The translations under genes and the position numbers were made by a program. Positions 32,189 to 43,486 of a stretch of DNA of 64,000 nt are shown here, in pieces. A model generated the notes under the pieces. The model was not told the origin of the DNA, did no database searches, and saw only the letters and a list, made by a program, of their open reading frames with translations. The first letter of the stretch is position 1; each line of letters begins with the position of its first letter. The stretch is taken from the NCBI GenBank assembly GCA_018287875.1, contig JAGVVL010000017.1, positions 1,054,001 through 1,118,000 of the forward strand, in the 5' to 3' direction. The DNA comes from Nigrospora sphaerica (lineage: Eukaryota > Ascomycota > Sordariomycetes > Amphisphaeriales > Apiosporaceae).

Positions 32189-35100
32189 CTTGGCGGGAGG
32201 AAAGGATGTAGGTAAATAGTCAGGATTGGGGACTTGTGTTTAGGATGGGAAGATTAGCTGGGTCGGAGTCTTCAAATTGCAGACCAAGGCAGACATATGA
32301 TGCCAATTGTGGGAACGAAAAGAGCGTACTGACGATGGCGAAGAGAACGGAACGAGCGGACGGGTGGTGGCCTGAGGAGAAGATAGAGGCATACAACAGC
32401 TCAAAACAAGCGATTCTTATATAATAAACAGCGTCTGACGAGATTACCACGCCGGGAACCAGGATAGACGCCGTTTGCCGTGGCTTGCGCCACCTCTTCT
32501 CACCGTCCAGCCGGGTGTTGGGCCCTTTCAGAGAAGAACAGCATCTCTTGCCCATTGTTTGTCATCCCAGCACCAGGTCCAGATAACGCGGCTCCTGCCC
32601 TGTACCAGCAGCTAGTATGAACATAGAGAGAGGCCGCGAGCTTTTGACGCTGTGGCAGGCATCTACTGTCTCGGGTCCGCATAGTCGGAACTGGCAGAGT
32701 GAGATGGTGTCCAGCTGAAGGAGTGGGCATGCTTAGGGTTTGATTGTCCAACTTGGCCATGGCGGTGATACGATGACAGGCTGGTTCGGGGAAGGAGGCG
32801 TTTGCCCTTTCGAGTCGACGTCGCTGTCTATTTCGGACGACATCTAGACCAGATTCGGGTCTCGGGCTACGAGCGCTCTGTAAAGCCATCCCTTTCACAT
32901 TTTATGCCCAACTGATTTCTCTGTATCCGGCCAGCCAAAGGCCAGTCTAGCATTTCATCTGAAAGTATCTGGGGATGAGATTCGTTTAGCTCCCCTCGCC
33001 TGGAACAACGGCGCAGCGGCAACAGAGCGGCCACCGTCTGTCGGCACAACATCGGGATGTGACTTTCAGTCGACAACCGACCGTGGTGCAAAGGATCCAT
33101 ATGGTTACGCAGTGGACATCATGTTACCTAGACGGCGCAAGCGCCAAACCGGAGGGTCACGAAGGAAGGGACCCCAGTTGTCCCCACGGTCTCTCTGGGA
33201 CAGGTGAACAGTCGAGCGCTGGGGCAATACACTTTGATTACAGGCGGCACGGATGGTGGGCTGGGTCCCTCTGAGGGCGCGATTGCTGCACGACAAGTAG
33301 TTATGCTTCGATCGGGCGACGTTTGGCGCAGCATGGAGGAGTAGGCGGGTGGCCCGTCGAATCAAGCTGTGAAACGGCCGTGAGGTCTTGAGCTTGCGGC
33401 CAATGTCCGGATTCCCGGCAAGGAAGAAGGAAAGGATCAAATAGGCTTATCTTTTAGTTCATCGGGGTGCCGACCGGCAGACGGGGGCATATGAATACGT
33501 GGTGCATGTCGTGAGTATAATGCCTTCTTATGTAAGAAGGACTCAAGGTTTCCGGTGCGGCAGGACCAGGGAGCCAGCCCACAGGGTTTGCGGATCCATG
33601 GATGTCATTTAGGACATACGCGAGCGAGGAGAAGACCCTGAGGGGTCTCTAGTGGCAGAGAGCGACGGCGCACCACACGAGACGGGCCCATGGGCAAACC
33701 AGTTTGTTCACGTTACCTGTCCGTGTTCCAGCCACCAACCACGCTTGGAGGTACGCGCGGTTCGCGAGCGTCACGGGACACTTGCCGTGCCGCGGAAGGG
33801 CCTCCGGCGGCTTGAGCTGAGCAGACCATATTTACCTGTACCTGCTGAAGCGCGCCTATTACTGGAGGGATCCAGAGAGGGGGAGCTCGTAGCCAATAGG
33901 TATAGACCGGACGAAAAAGCTTCTGGCCAGGTCGATAGGCAACACCTGGAGCGCTTCCAGCTTCTCCTCTTTTCCGTCCGGGGGCACCACGACCAGACGG
34001 TAGCTTTCCGGGTTGACGCCTGCCGGAAAGAAAAGGGCAAAGGCCTGCAAGGATAGTGGGATGGATTTGGGGGGGCGTTGGGGTGAAGAAGGACAAGGCA
34101 GGCAAGCGCTTGCAACACATGCTGGCTCCAACCTAACCAATGCACATGTACCAAGAGGTCACCCGCTCCCAAAATAACGTTCTGACATCCATCCGTCCAT
34201 CCATCCTGTCCCATCCCGTCCCATCATTCAACACCACGACCCTCGATTGCGACGGAACTTCACAGGGGCGCGCCATCGTCCATTCGTCCACCCGCTTGGA
34301 TCTCCACCGAGCGCTGCCCAGTGACGGTGAGTCTTACAACGCCAACGCGCCAAGCGACGGCTGGATCGACGCAGGGCAACGCCACCTCGTGTCCTCCTGA
34401 TGTTCCCGGTGGGCGCCAACCGTTCGCCCGCCTGCCCGCTGTCGGTTCGGCTCACGATGCCGGTTGTACCGGCTTTCGCACCCCATGCCCAACCAACCAC
34501 AAGTGGCCGTGAGCACCTGGGGTCCTGTTCCGGGGTCCTGTCCCGGGTACTTGTCGCCTGCTGCTGCTGCACACGGTACATACCCAAGCAGTATGCAAAG
34601 TACATCCAACATTATGTACTGCTTTAGCTCATGACTTGCCCCTCCCCTCTGCGCAAACACGGGCATGTGAAAACCGAGGTCGTGGCTTGTCTCGCCTTTC
34701 GGCTTCCTCCTGAGCCTTTCGCAGCATCATGCACTCGTCGGCGTCATGCGGGTATGTCCATCTGCTCCGAGTTGGCAGGCGAATGTGCATTCCTACTTCT
34801 GGCCCTGCGTCGTCGTCGTACCTATGGTGCAGACTGGTCGGCACTCTGACTGTACCACGCCCCTTTTTTCGCTTCGCTCCCCGCGCAGTTCGTCGTCGCC
34901 AGCCTCCAGCGCGGGTCTTATCGTGCCTCGCGCTCCTGTCTCCTGTTCGATAGTCGATGTATGGCCAGTGGGTCGGTCAACCGAGCCCGTCCTTGTGCGC
35001 GCGCGCCTGCACATCTGCACCTAGTCAAGCGACACCGGATATCATCGCTTGGCGGGCTCCCCAATTCAGTGCCTCCACCCCCGGGGGGAGCCAGTGACAG

Positions 35101-36579
35101 CATCCCGTTCCAACAACCTTTATGCTTCAGGTTGGGTCTGGCCCAGGCCTGGGATACCTATCTGCAAGGGCGCCAAACCCGAACCCACAGCTCGCCACGG
35201 CCGTCAAAAGGGCCTCTTCCACTGCCTCTCCGTGTGGTTTCTTTGTGCTGCCTCTACTCGTCCTTTTCCCCCCTCGTCCTGCCTCCCTTATTCCCATCTC
35301 TCTCTCCCTCTTTCTTCCCCTTTTCGCTCTCTGGCCACGAGCCAGAAAAGAAGGGGAGAAGCCCCCCCCACGACCGGTCTTGAGCCGTCATCGTGGGCGC
35401 ACACACACACTACGATTCATGTTTGCGCCAACCGCTCTGTAGCGGCGGCCCCTCTCTCCATTTGCGGACCAGCTACCAATTTGGACGTGGGGGACTTCGC
35501 TTGCGGCGGGGTCACGAACTCTTGATACCAGGATTCGTTTAGTTAGGTCAAGCGACAAAGGAACGCAAGCGACAGACCGCCTTTCTTTTACCCAACAGAA
35601 TCAGACGACATCACGGTCCACCTGGGGAAGGCTTTTGGGTCTACCAATTCATACCCATCAGGTCCTGCCCGCGCCCCGTTCACCGACTTATTCTGTCCTC
35701 AAAAGGGGGGTTTGAACCTGTTGCAGATTGATTCTCCTGGCCGACGTTGGTAACTGAACGCCTTTTGCGCCTCGACGGCTAGACTCTGTGCGCACGGGAC
35801 CGACCGCGGATACAAGTGCCTGAATGGGAGTCGACGAAAAGCCGCAAGCCATCATCACCTACGGAGTACGCTGCATTGCGACCCCCGTCCGAGACCCATC
35901 TGGTGGAATCCTGCAGGTCCGCCGGTCCTGCAGCCTTCAGAGCAGGCTGGGCAGGTTCGTCCGAACTGACGGGGGCCCTGACTACACGTCGAACTTCCTC
36001 TTCCTCCGTCGGCCTGCATTCGCTGCAAGCCCTAAACGTGGCTACGTGCCAATAGCAGTCCTCGGTTCTCGGACTATACAACCCGCCTCCATCAACTATC
36101 CAGGCGCCAAGGCCACGCACGATCCGGCCGATCGCATCCGGTGCGCCGAGACCACCAATATTCTCGCCTGTATCCACTCCGAGTACCGCGTTCCGTATTC
36201 TGGAAAATTGGATCGAGCTCATCTCGCCGATGGGGTTCTTGCACCTTGCACCCAGACCGCAACTTCTCGAAGCCTTCATCGTCATCCCGGCTCACTAGAA
36301 CCGGCATTCCTCCCCCGGGCGACCCATCCTGCCGGCGTTGGGTTTCACCCGCATCTTTACATTAAGTATTGGCCTGGCACCCCCCAGCGTCCCGGAGCAC
36401 AGCTCACCAGGTCGCTCTGGTTCCGTTTCCCTGCGTTGGTGCGTGTGTGAGTGTGTCTGTGTGTGTGTTCTTGACGGTCTCCTGGCGAGCTTCCATCAGC
36501 CTCTTCTTATTACGCCTGTGTGACCGTGAGACGCACACCTCCCTTTCTATGTGTCAGGCCACGCCCGCGGTATTTCAGC
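32189..36579. other. Long intergenic region (4.4 kb), no supported gene
   Basis: No frame with family similarity or codon bias was found on either strand. The distal part (about 35200-35345) is strongly pyrimidine-rich with CTCTCT runs, and a short (CA)n lies at 35400-35410. This is typical of fungal promoter/leader DNA and suggests a long leader for the gene at 36580. Confidence 0.4.
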
Positions 36580-37323
36580 ATGGCGCACCTCAGAACCCCC
36601 CATGTCCGACTGAACCGGTCGCCCTCGTACACCAGCGTCGCCAAATCAGATGCGACGTACCACAGCTTCCACGATATCGAGCTCTACGAGCCTGCGGGCC
36701 CCGCCGAGCCCGTCCACGTCAAGCCACCAGCGTGGAAATACGAAGCCTTTGCGCCGACTCCGATGCGGCGTCAGGATTCGGGCTATGAGTCGATTCCGTC
36801 CGACTCGAAATCGAGCGGCTCGCGGGGCTCAACGCGGCGGACATCCACCACGTCCAGCCGTTCGTCTAACACGATCCGGCCCCGGACACGCCCCTCGATC
36901 CACCGGGCGTCTCGCTCCTCTCCAGGGCCCGCTCAGCCGCCCAGCCGCCCCCAGTCGCAGCAGTACCACACCTTCACCTACTACCACTTCCCCGACCCGG
37001 AGGAGTGTACCGACGGGGACGATGACGACGAGGCCCACGACGTTGAGCCGGCGCAGTACCCGCCGCCTCCGGCGACGACCCACTATTGGACGAGTGACTC
37101 GACGCGGCGCATGGAGTACGCGGCTATCGACGCGGCCAGCCAGGGCGTCAAGGGCTGGATCATGCGCCACGTGGTGCCAGACTGCTTCATCCCCAAGAAC
37201 AGCCGCCGGCTGCGCTTCGACGACGACACGGGCAGCGTGCGCAGGTACCGGCTAGAGCTGGATGAGGACCTGCCCGATAAAGAAAGCAAGTCACGGAAGA
37301 GGACGAGCTGGTTCAACCGGTGA
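36580..37323 (+). CDS. Conserved hypothetical basic Ser/Arg/Pro-rich protein
   Basis: Intronless, 247 residues. The first 160 residues are low-complexity and probably disordered (S-S-R-S-S-N, R-P-R-T-R-P, P-P-S-R-P-Q-S). A short acidic run (D-G-D-D-D-D-E) precedes a compact C-terminal block of about 70 residues (from R-R-M-E-Y-A-A-I-D-A-A-S-Q-G-V-K-G-W-I-M-R) that looks like the conserved part, ending with a basic tail. No known domain. The ATG at 36580 was chosen because the block starting MAHLRTPHVRL looks protein-like; an in-frame ATG at 36520 also exists. Confidence 0.6.
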   Translation: MAHLRTPHVRLNRSPSYTSVAKSDATYHSFHDIELYEPAGPAEPVHVKPPAWKYEAFAPTPMRRQDSGYESIPSDSKSSGSRGSTRRTSTTSSRSSNTIRPRTRPSIHRASRSSPGPAQPPSRPQSQQYHTFTYYHFPDPEECTDGDDDDEAHDVEPAQYPPPPATTHYWTSDSTRRMEYAAIDAASQGVKGWIMRHVVPDCFIPKNSRRLRFDDDTGSVRRYRLELDEDLPDKESKSRKRTSWFNR

Positions 37324-38698
37324 GCAGCCGCGCCAGCCGCGACGACGACGACGACGACAAACACCTTAGACGAATTGGCCCTTTTTTTTTGCCCACAGCG
37401 GACGAGATGACATGATTGATTGCATATTGCGTTTGGCCCGAGTTTGCATGCGCATGGACAGCGGCGTTGGATACCCACTCCTTGATATTGGTGTTTGTTT
37501 AAGAGTAAGAGGGGGGGGGGGAGGTTGGGGTTGGTTTAAGGGTGCTGAGAAGCCGGCAACTTTACATCGGCGACCGCGACCACGCACCTGGTTTTTAATG
37601 ATGTTGGTATTTATCACTTGTAATTCGGGGACAACAGAAGACTGGCAATACCTCTATAGAGCGTGGGAGCACTGGGCGCGCGTTGGGTAACGTGCAGGAC
37701 AGCGGCGGAGAGGTCTCGAGGCGTCCGACACAGGGACAGACAGGAACAGTTGGCACGGGTACCCCCGGGGATAAATATCGAAGCTATAAATTCATGAAGC
37801 GTTTGGCGCGCCCCGCGATGGTTACTGACTCTAAGCCCACAGTCTGGGCTCGTAAGCAAAGGGTTCAGGCCCCATATGGCGAGGGTCTTGTAATTTGCAG
37901 CAAGGGGGAAGCAGACAAGACCCTGGCCCTGCTGCTGCCGAGGAAGTTGCGTAGTATGGCATTTACTACTACCCGTGGACGTTGCTTGGTGTTCCATGGC
38001 ACCCCATTGCATCCCATGGCATTCTCGTCGAGGTTGCCCGACTGGGTGCCGGTAACGAGCAGTGGCCTAGAGCGCCTCGCCTCGTCTGAGGCTCAGGCGG
38101 CCGAGGGTCACCCTCGCGTTACAGGTTCGTCACCAGGCGGGCGCGCATCACACCGAACACGGCTTCAGGTTGCGGTGCGCTTGGCTTCTCGGACCGAAGG
38201 CGGGGACACCCTGGGTTGGCAGGCGATGGCTTGGGGCCGAGTCTAGACGATGATGGGCGTTTGATGGCCAGCGAAGCAGCATGTTGGTTCGTCCCCAAAG
38301 GTGGAAGACTGCACACTCGGTACGTTATGGGTGCGAGTTGCTTGAAGTGATGGAGGTGCTTTTCCCTTACTATATAGGGTTCCCTAGGTACCGGTGGACA
38401 GCTACGACTATAGTTAGTACAACGGGCTGGAGGTATCGGAATAGGTGCTTCCATACCTGGGGCCAGACGCGCCCAAGCGGGGCGGTCAACGAAAGCTACA
38501 ACGACCTGAGTAATATAACGGCGAACCCCTCCGCAGCTCCATGGGCATCCGAGACGCCAAATGGATTCACAGTGCCGTTCCAGCCCCAGTCGACGCCCCG
38601 GCCCCTCCTGACAAGGTTGAGGGCGGACAGACCCCCATCGCCAGGCTAGAATTGTAAGTACATTGACTTAATGATAATTAAGAGCACGATTTACCATC
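37324..38698. other. Intergenic between the basic protein and tRNA-Gln
   Basis: About 1.4 kb, no supported gene. It holds a G11 run near 37511-37521 and an AT-richer stretch before the tRNA. Confidence 0.4.
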
Positions 38699-38784
38699 GG
38701 TTGATTAGTGTAGTGGTGATCACATCGGATTCTGATTCGCAGCAATCACTTCCGGGGACGAGGGTTCAATTCCCTCATCGACCT
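38699..38784 (+). tRNA. tRNA-Gln(CUG) with a canonical 14-nt intron
   Basis: The acceptor 38699-38705 (GGTTGAT) pairs with 38777-38783 (ATCGACC, one G-U), and the discriminator is T38784. The anticodon stem TCGGA (38725-38729) pairs with TCCGG (38751-38755). The anticodon CTG is at 38732-38734. A 14-nt intron (38736-38749) sits between positions 37 and 38, the standard site for the tRNA splicing endonuclease. The T-arm is GAGGG-TTCAATT-CCCTC. A run of T follows directly as terminator. The resemblance to fungal tRNA-Gln is strong. Confidence 0.9.
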
Positions 38785-38789
38785 TTTTT
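38784..38789 (+). terminator. Pol III oligo-T terminator of tRNA-Gln
   Basis: Six T residues begin at the discriminator position, adequate for RNA polymerase III termination. Confidence 0.8.
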
Positions 38790-40141
38790 GGTGTTTTGCC
38801 CCAGCCTTGATTGTTTCCTCCATGCCGGCAGTTCTTTCCGAGGTTGGGTTATAGCAGCGTGAGCACACACCCAGATTTGGTTGCAGGTTGTACCGGAGCG
38901 GCTTGAGCCCCCAGAGTGGTATCCGGCACGGGGGATTCCATTCGGCCCCCAGCCCCTGTTAACGTCTCTCGCTTTTTCATGCCCTTGTTGCCCAACCTGA
39001 CCCCCTCGTGTGGTGCGGGTGCTGGTGGTTACAGAGTCTGGTCGAGGGGCCGTCTGATTGTCATATGCGCACCTGCGCCCGTTCAGTGCTCCTCCCTGCC
39101 TTGTTGGGTTTCCGGCTTTGTTCCCGTGTGCGACTATGCGCGCCTAACTCCTACTGTCTATGTATAGTCGTGGACTAAGTGAAGGGAGGCAAGCGGTAGG
39201 TGCCAAGCAGGAAAGCGTAACGAATAGTACCAAGAGGCCCCCAGAGGTGCCGACTGCTGCCAAGCCTGCCAAGCTTCCGCTGAAGGTCTGGGGTGCGCAT
39301 TTCCTTGTCGTCCGAGCGGCGTGGCCTTTTGTTCTCGAAGCCTGGAATCCGCGCCTGCGCGCCTTTCGTTGTCGTCGTCCGCTCCGCCACCGTGCTTTTG
39401 GGTTTGCGTGGCGGGTTCGGGCAGCTAGACCCATCCGGGCAGCTATCGTGAAGCAACATGACCTGAGGCGGGCGGCTCTTTGGAGGGGGGGGGGGGGGCG
39501 GAAGGAGGGGGTTTCGACCCCGTGTCCCCGTGTCTCTCTGTGTCCCAGCCGCCCTCCCTCAGTTCGGCTCTCGCGCAGCCGTCGTACCAGGGACTGACCC
39601 GGCCGGCCTCGCCTGCTGGACTGGCCTAACGTTTTCTGACGTGGCCGCGTGGGCAGCTCTGTACCGGGAAGGAGGGCAAGAGCCCGGGACTGGCTGGCGC
39701 AGGCCGGATTACTCGCAGCATGTATGTACGAAGTACGTACAGAGGGCACATGTACCGAGACGGGGACCAATGACGGCAGGCCAGGCGAATGCGGCACACC
39801 AGGAAAGAAAAACTCTATCTTCTACCAACCATGTTGCTGCATGAAGCAGCAAAGCTTTCTTTCACCACCCCACACCACCCCCGGCAGCCCAGCATTAACA
39901 CCTTTGCGCCACCACCCCCCTCTTTCCCTGGGCAGGGTGGCACCCAGTCGGAGAAGACTTGGAGAGACATCCAGCCAACTCCGAAAAGGTGGCAGGTGAG
40001 CGCGGTGTCGGTCGAGTCGGAGGGGATGGTGCGTGTACATGTGTATATGTGTGTATGCGCACGCGTTGGACGCCATGGAGAAAAGAACGTACGAGAGGGG
40101 GATGAGCGAAGTGCACGAAGGGAATAGAGGGAGGGGTAGGG

Positions 40142-40163
40142 GAGAGAGAGAGAGAGAGAGAGA
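40142..40163. repeat. (GA)n microsatellite
   Basis: About eleven GA dinucleotides in intergenic DNA. Confidence 0.85.
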
Positions 40164-40606
40164 AAGAGGAACAGGAGGGTCAACACTTGAGCACTCGACC
40201 TGGCCAGCATCTTGAGAATGTATATATATATTAAAAAGAAAAAGGTACAAATCATATACACCAACCCTCACAAGTATCTAGTACCCGCGATGCCCGGAAG
40301 GAGGCAATTTTCCCAGGTCAACACCGACCGCACGACGCGCATCGCGAGCTGCTGACCAGGCAGTGGGCGATATGCCAAGCCGTGGCCCGGCATCACGTGA
40401 TGTCAAGATGACTGTCTCAGTCTGTAACGCAACGGTTTCCACGCATCGCATCCACCCGTTGGCCCCCCGGCTCTGGCCTTTTTTTTTTCTCCTTCTCGAT
40501 CCCGGACTGCCGCCTGCCGATCTGATTGACGGGGACCTCCTCGCTACGCTCGCCTGGGTGTTGGGCCGTCGCGCGCCGTCAGCACCAATGCGACACTACC
40601 GGACTC

Positions 40607-40661
40607 TACACGACACAACACGACACGACACGACACAGTACTTCAAGTACTTCAAGTACTT
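40607..40661. repeat. (ACACG)n array followed by TACTTCAAG repeats
   Basis: Several imperfect pentanucleotide units run directly into more than two copies of a nonanucleotide, in intergenic DNA. No gene association is evident. Confidence 0.75.
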
Positions 40662-42085
40662 GGCCGGCTTTCCTTTTTCTTTCTTTTCCCCCAAAACTGG
40701 TAGGCCTGTTATCGGCTCTCGCTCTGTTTCGTCCGTAATGCCGTGCGATAGATGGCTGTTTGCCATGGGCAACACGGACCACCCTAGGGAAATGCCGGCC
40801 CAGGCTTGGGGTCGCTTTGCCTGCTATTCTTGGATGGGACGACGAGGGACCGGAAGGGGGGGTTGAACAGGTCGCAAGCGGTTTCGGGGCTGTTACTGGT
40901 GGCTGACGGACTTTGATGGACCGACGCGGGCGACGGGGACCACTTGTGTGTGTGTAGTGTGTGCGTGTGCGGTGCTGTCTCGTGCCCGCCAGTCATCAGT
41001 CTTGGTGGGAGGAGGTTCAGGCTGTCTATCCCATGACTGCAGCTCACCTGTCTCGCCGCAAGACGGCCTTTCCCCCTGGCTGGTTTCTTCCCCATCTTCA
41101 AGGTATACCGTGTTGGTAGGTAGTACCCAAAAGTAGGAAGGAATGTAACGGTAGCGCGACCCGCGGCGGTTCTGTTACGGCTGCTGTTGCTGTTCGCCAC
41201 TTCCCATCTTCTGTATCACCCAAGCTTGGGAAGCCCATACCATCCATCCCATCCCACTCGTCGTCCCATTGTTACCGCATATATCCATACATCGATTACG
41301 CTTACTTCGACCCTCCTACCTACCACTTACGCAACCGCCGCTGTTACGGGCCTATATGGGGCTGCTGTTGCCGCTACTGTTTCCGTTCCCGCTCTCTAGG
41401 GGCATCTTTTTTTTTAACATCCATCCAACCGTCCCATTAAAGGGAAAGAGACAGGGAGGGTGTGAGTGTGACATTGAGAGAGTGAAGGAGGGAAAGAAGA
41501 CTTAGTACATACCTACACACATACTTGTGTGTACCTACCTACCTTTCTATCTCTATCTACCCCTACCCTACCTCTCCCTTTCTCTCTCTTATTACCAGGG
41601 CTACCTACCTCTAACCACCCCCCTCGCAATACCGCTGCTGCTCTCCCGGTTGCTGACCACTCTCGGTGCATGAAGAAATAAGGCGTTTTGGGGCACCGAC
41701 CTACCTGGGCGAGACAGCCGGAGCCCTGTCAGGACGCGCACCGCATGCCCGTCCCCCATCCCATCGCATTTGCGCATCGCATTGCATTGCATCGAATCGC
41801 GTTTGCGCATCGATCCCGTCTTCTTCGTCTCACTTCTTCCCAGACTGTCCGGCTAGTCCGGGGTTGCTTCCTGGAGAGCCGACACTTCCATTATTGTGAT
41901 TACTATATGCTTCTCTGCTGAACATAACTTCTTTTTCGTCTTTTCTACTTTGCGAACTGTGCTTGCCTGCTTGCTTTGCTTGCTCGCTGGCCCTGCTTGC
42001 TTTTTGGGTTCCTGTGACATTGTTTGATTTAAACTTCCCCCAACCCCCGACGTGCCATCGTCCATCGCCCCCGACCGAGATTGCG

Positions 42086-43486
42086 ATGCTGCCTTCGCCC
42101 TCCGCGTTGGGCGGCCCTGGTACTTCTTTACCCAACCCGACCGCAGGAACCGCCGCCGCCACCCACGCCTTGGCCTCGACCGCCGGCAGCGGTGCTGGTA
42201 CCGGCCCCGGCCCTACAGGATCGGGCGCTGCGTCGGGTGCGGGTGCTGGTACTGGTACTGGTGCTGGTGTTGGTGTTGGTGCTGGGGCTGGGACTGGTGC
42301 TGGTGCTGGTGCTGGTGCCGGCGCTGGTGCCGGCGCTGGGGCGCCCGTTGGTCCTGCTGGTGTCGGCGCCAACGTCAGCGGCCCTGCTGCTGCGAATTCT
42401 TCATCGTCGTCCTCGGCCTCACTCCCCGCGCCCGCCCCTGCTCCAGCCGCTTCGACCGCCCCCGTGGCCGTGGGTACGAAGCGCCCAGCCCCATCCGAAA
42501 TGCATCGCGCGGGCGCCACCACGTCCACGCCCCCCGCGAAGCGACACGCCGCCAAAGGCTCATTTGGCTCGGCCTCGGGCAGCGCCGGCGTGCCCGTGGC
42601 CGCCGGCATGCAGACGCCCTCGACAGGCCCGCCGCCGCCCGTCCACGCCCATAATCATCAGCCGCACCCCTCGTCGCACCACCACGGCCACGGCCATGCG
42701 CCCCCCATCCTCGCCCCCGCCGTCGTGACCGAGGAGCAGCTGATGGGCAGGACCCCCGAGCAGCTCATGGCCACCATCCTCCAGATTCAGGCCCTGCACC
42801 AGCAGTACGTCGCCAGCATCTCGGCTCAGTACGAGACCATCTCCCACCAGCTGAACGAGCTGCGGAGCAGCCTTGCAGCCTTCTACAACGGCCAGGCCGC
42901 CTCGCACCAGGCTGCCGCCTCCCAGTTGCAGCATTCGCCACCCATTTTCGGCGAGCCCAGGCATGTGCCGAGACAGCTCCTGCCGCCCGCGCCTCCTCTC
43001 CTGCCCCACGGACCAGCCTCTGCTCCCTCGCGGGCCTCCGTCTCGCTCCCCGCCTCCCGACCGACACGCCCCCCGCCGCAATCCCCCCTGGCCTCCCACA
43101 GCGACGTCCGACTCCAACCCAAGCATTCGCCCGGCCACACGCCCCAGACACCGGGCCCCCCCGTGTACGATTACCGCACCGTCGGCACCGTCGAGGAGGT
43201 CTGGAGGGAATACCGCGAGGGTATGGACGGCCAGCCAGCCATAGAAGAGCTGGACGCCACGTGGGGTTCGCGCTGGCGCCCCGAACCGCGCGGCCGGACG
43301 TGGTACTCGCGTCGCAAGGTTATATGGGACAAGATCAAGGAGCACATGAGCGAAGGCATGAACGAGGACGAGGCCGTGAGGGAGGTGGAGAAGCTGCGAG
43401 ACGGAGGCACCATCAACAAACTCATTCGCATGTTGCAGGAGGAGCGGAAGGAAAGGGGCATTCCGGACGAGAGCGTCCACGGCTAG
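42086..43486 (+). CDS. GCR1_C-domain transcription factor with a Gly-Ala tract
   Basis: Intronless, 466 residues. The C-terminal block (about residues 360-445: T-V-E-E-V-W-R-E-Y-R-E-G, W-G-S-R-W-R-P, W-Y-S-R-R-K-V-I-W-D-K-I) matches the GCR1_C DNA-binding domain, named after the yeast activator of glycolytic genes. A Q-A-L-H-Q-Q-Y/I-S-A-Q-Y-E-T helix (about 235-270) may oligomerise. The first half is low complexity: a Gly-Ala/Gly-Thr run (about residues 35-90), Ser-rich and His-rich stretches, and a K-R-P-A/P-P-A-K-R nuclear-localisation-like pair. The targets cannot be inferred. An in-frame ATG at 41963 would add a hydrophobic leader resembling a signal peptide, which is wrong for a nuclear factor, so 42086 is preferred. 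Confidence 0.85.
   Translation: MLPSPSALGGPGTSLPNPTAGTAAATHALASTAGSGAGTGPGPTGSGAASGAGAGTGTGAGVGVGAGAGTGAGAGAGAGAGAGAGAPVGPAGVGANVSGPAAANSSSSSSASLPAPAPAPAASTAPVAVGTKRPAPSEMHRAGATTSTPPAKRHAAKGSFGSASGSAGVPVAAGMQTPSTGPPPPVHAHNHQPHPSSHHHGHGHAPPILAPAVVTEEQLMGRTPEQLMATILQIQALHQQYVASISAQYETISHQLNELRSSLAAFYNGQAASHQAAASQLQHSPPIFGEPRHVPRQLLPPAPPLLPHGPASAPSRASVSLPASRPTRPPPQSPLASHSDVRLQPKHSPGHTPQTPGPPVYDYRTVGTVEEVWREYREGMDGQPAIEELDATWGSRWRPEPRGRTWYSRRKVIWDKIKEHMSEGMNEDEAVREVEKLRDGGTINKLIRMLQEERKERGIPDESVHG
42223..42345 (+). repeat. GGTGCT-type minisatellite encoding Gly-Ala/Gly-Thr
   Basis: An imperfect hexanucleotide array (GGTGCT with variants GGTACT, GGTGTT, GGCGCT) coding for alternating Gly-Ala, Gly-Thr and Gly-Val. 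All three forward frames stay open across it, which explains the long overlapping spurious frames here. Confidence 0.85.

Larger units (their letters stand above)
38785..42085. other. Long intergenic region with many simple repeats
   Basis: About 3.3 kb with no supported gene. Simple repeats seen: a G14 run at 39485-39498, (GA)n at 40142-40163, an AT run near 40219-40230, (ACACG)n at about 40607-40637 followed by TACTTCAAG copies to about 40661, and TACC/CTCT-rich DNA at 41505-41600. The last kilobase is probably the promoter and leader of the transcription factor at 42086. Confidence 0.45.

Noticed and set aside
42052..42728. Two overlapping frames giving Val-Leu and Cys-Trp-Tyr repeats
   Set aside because: These are alternative-frame readings of the Gly-Ala hexanucleotide array.
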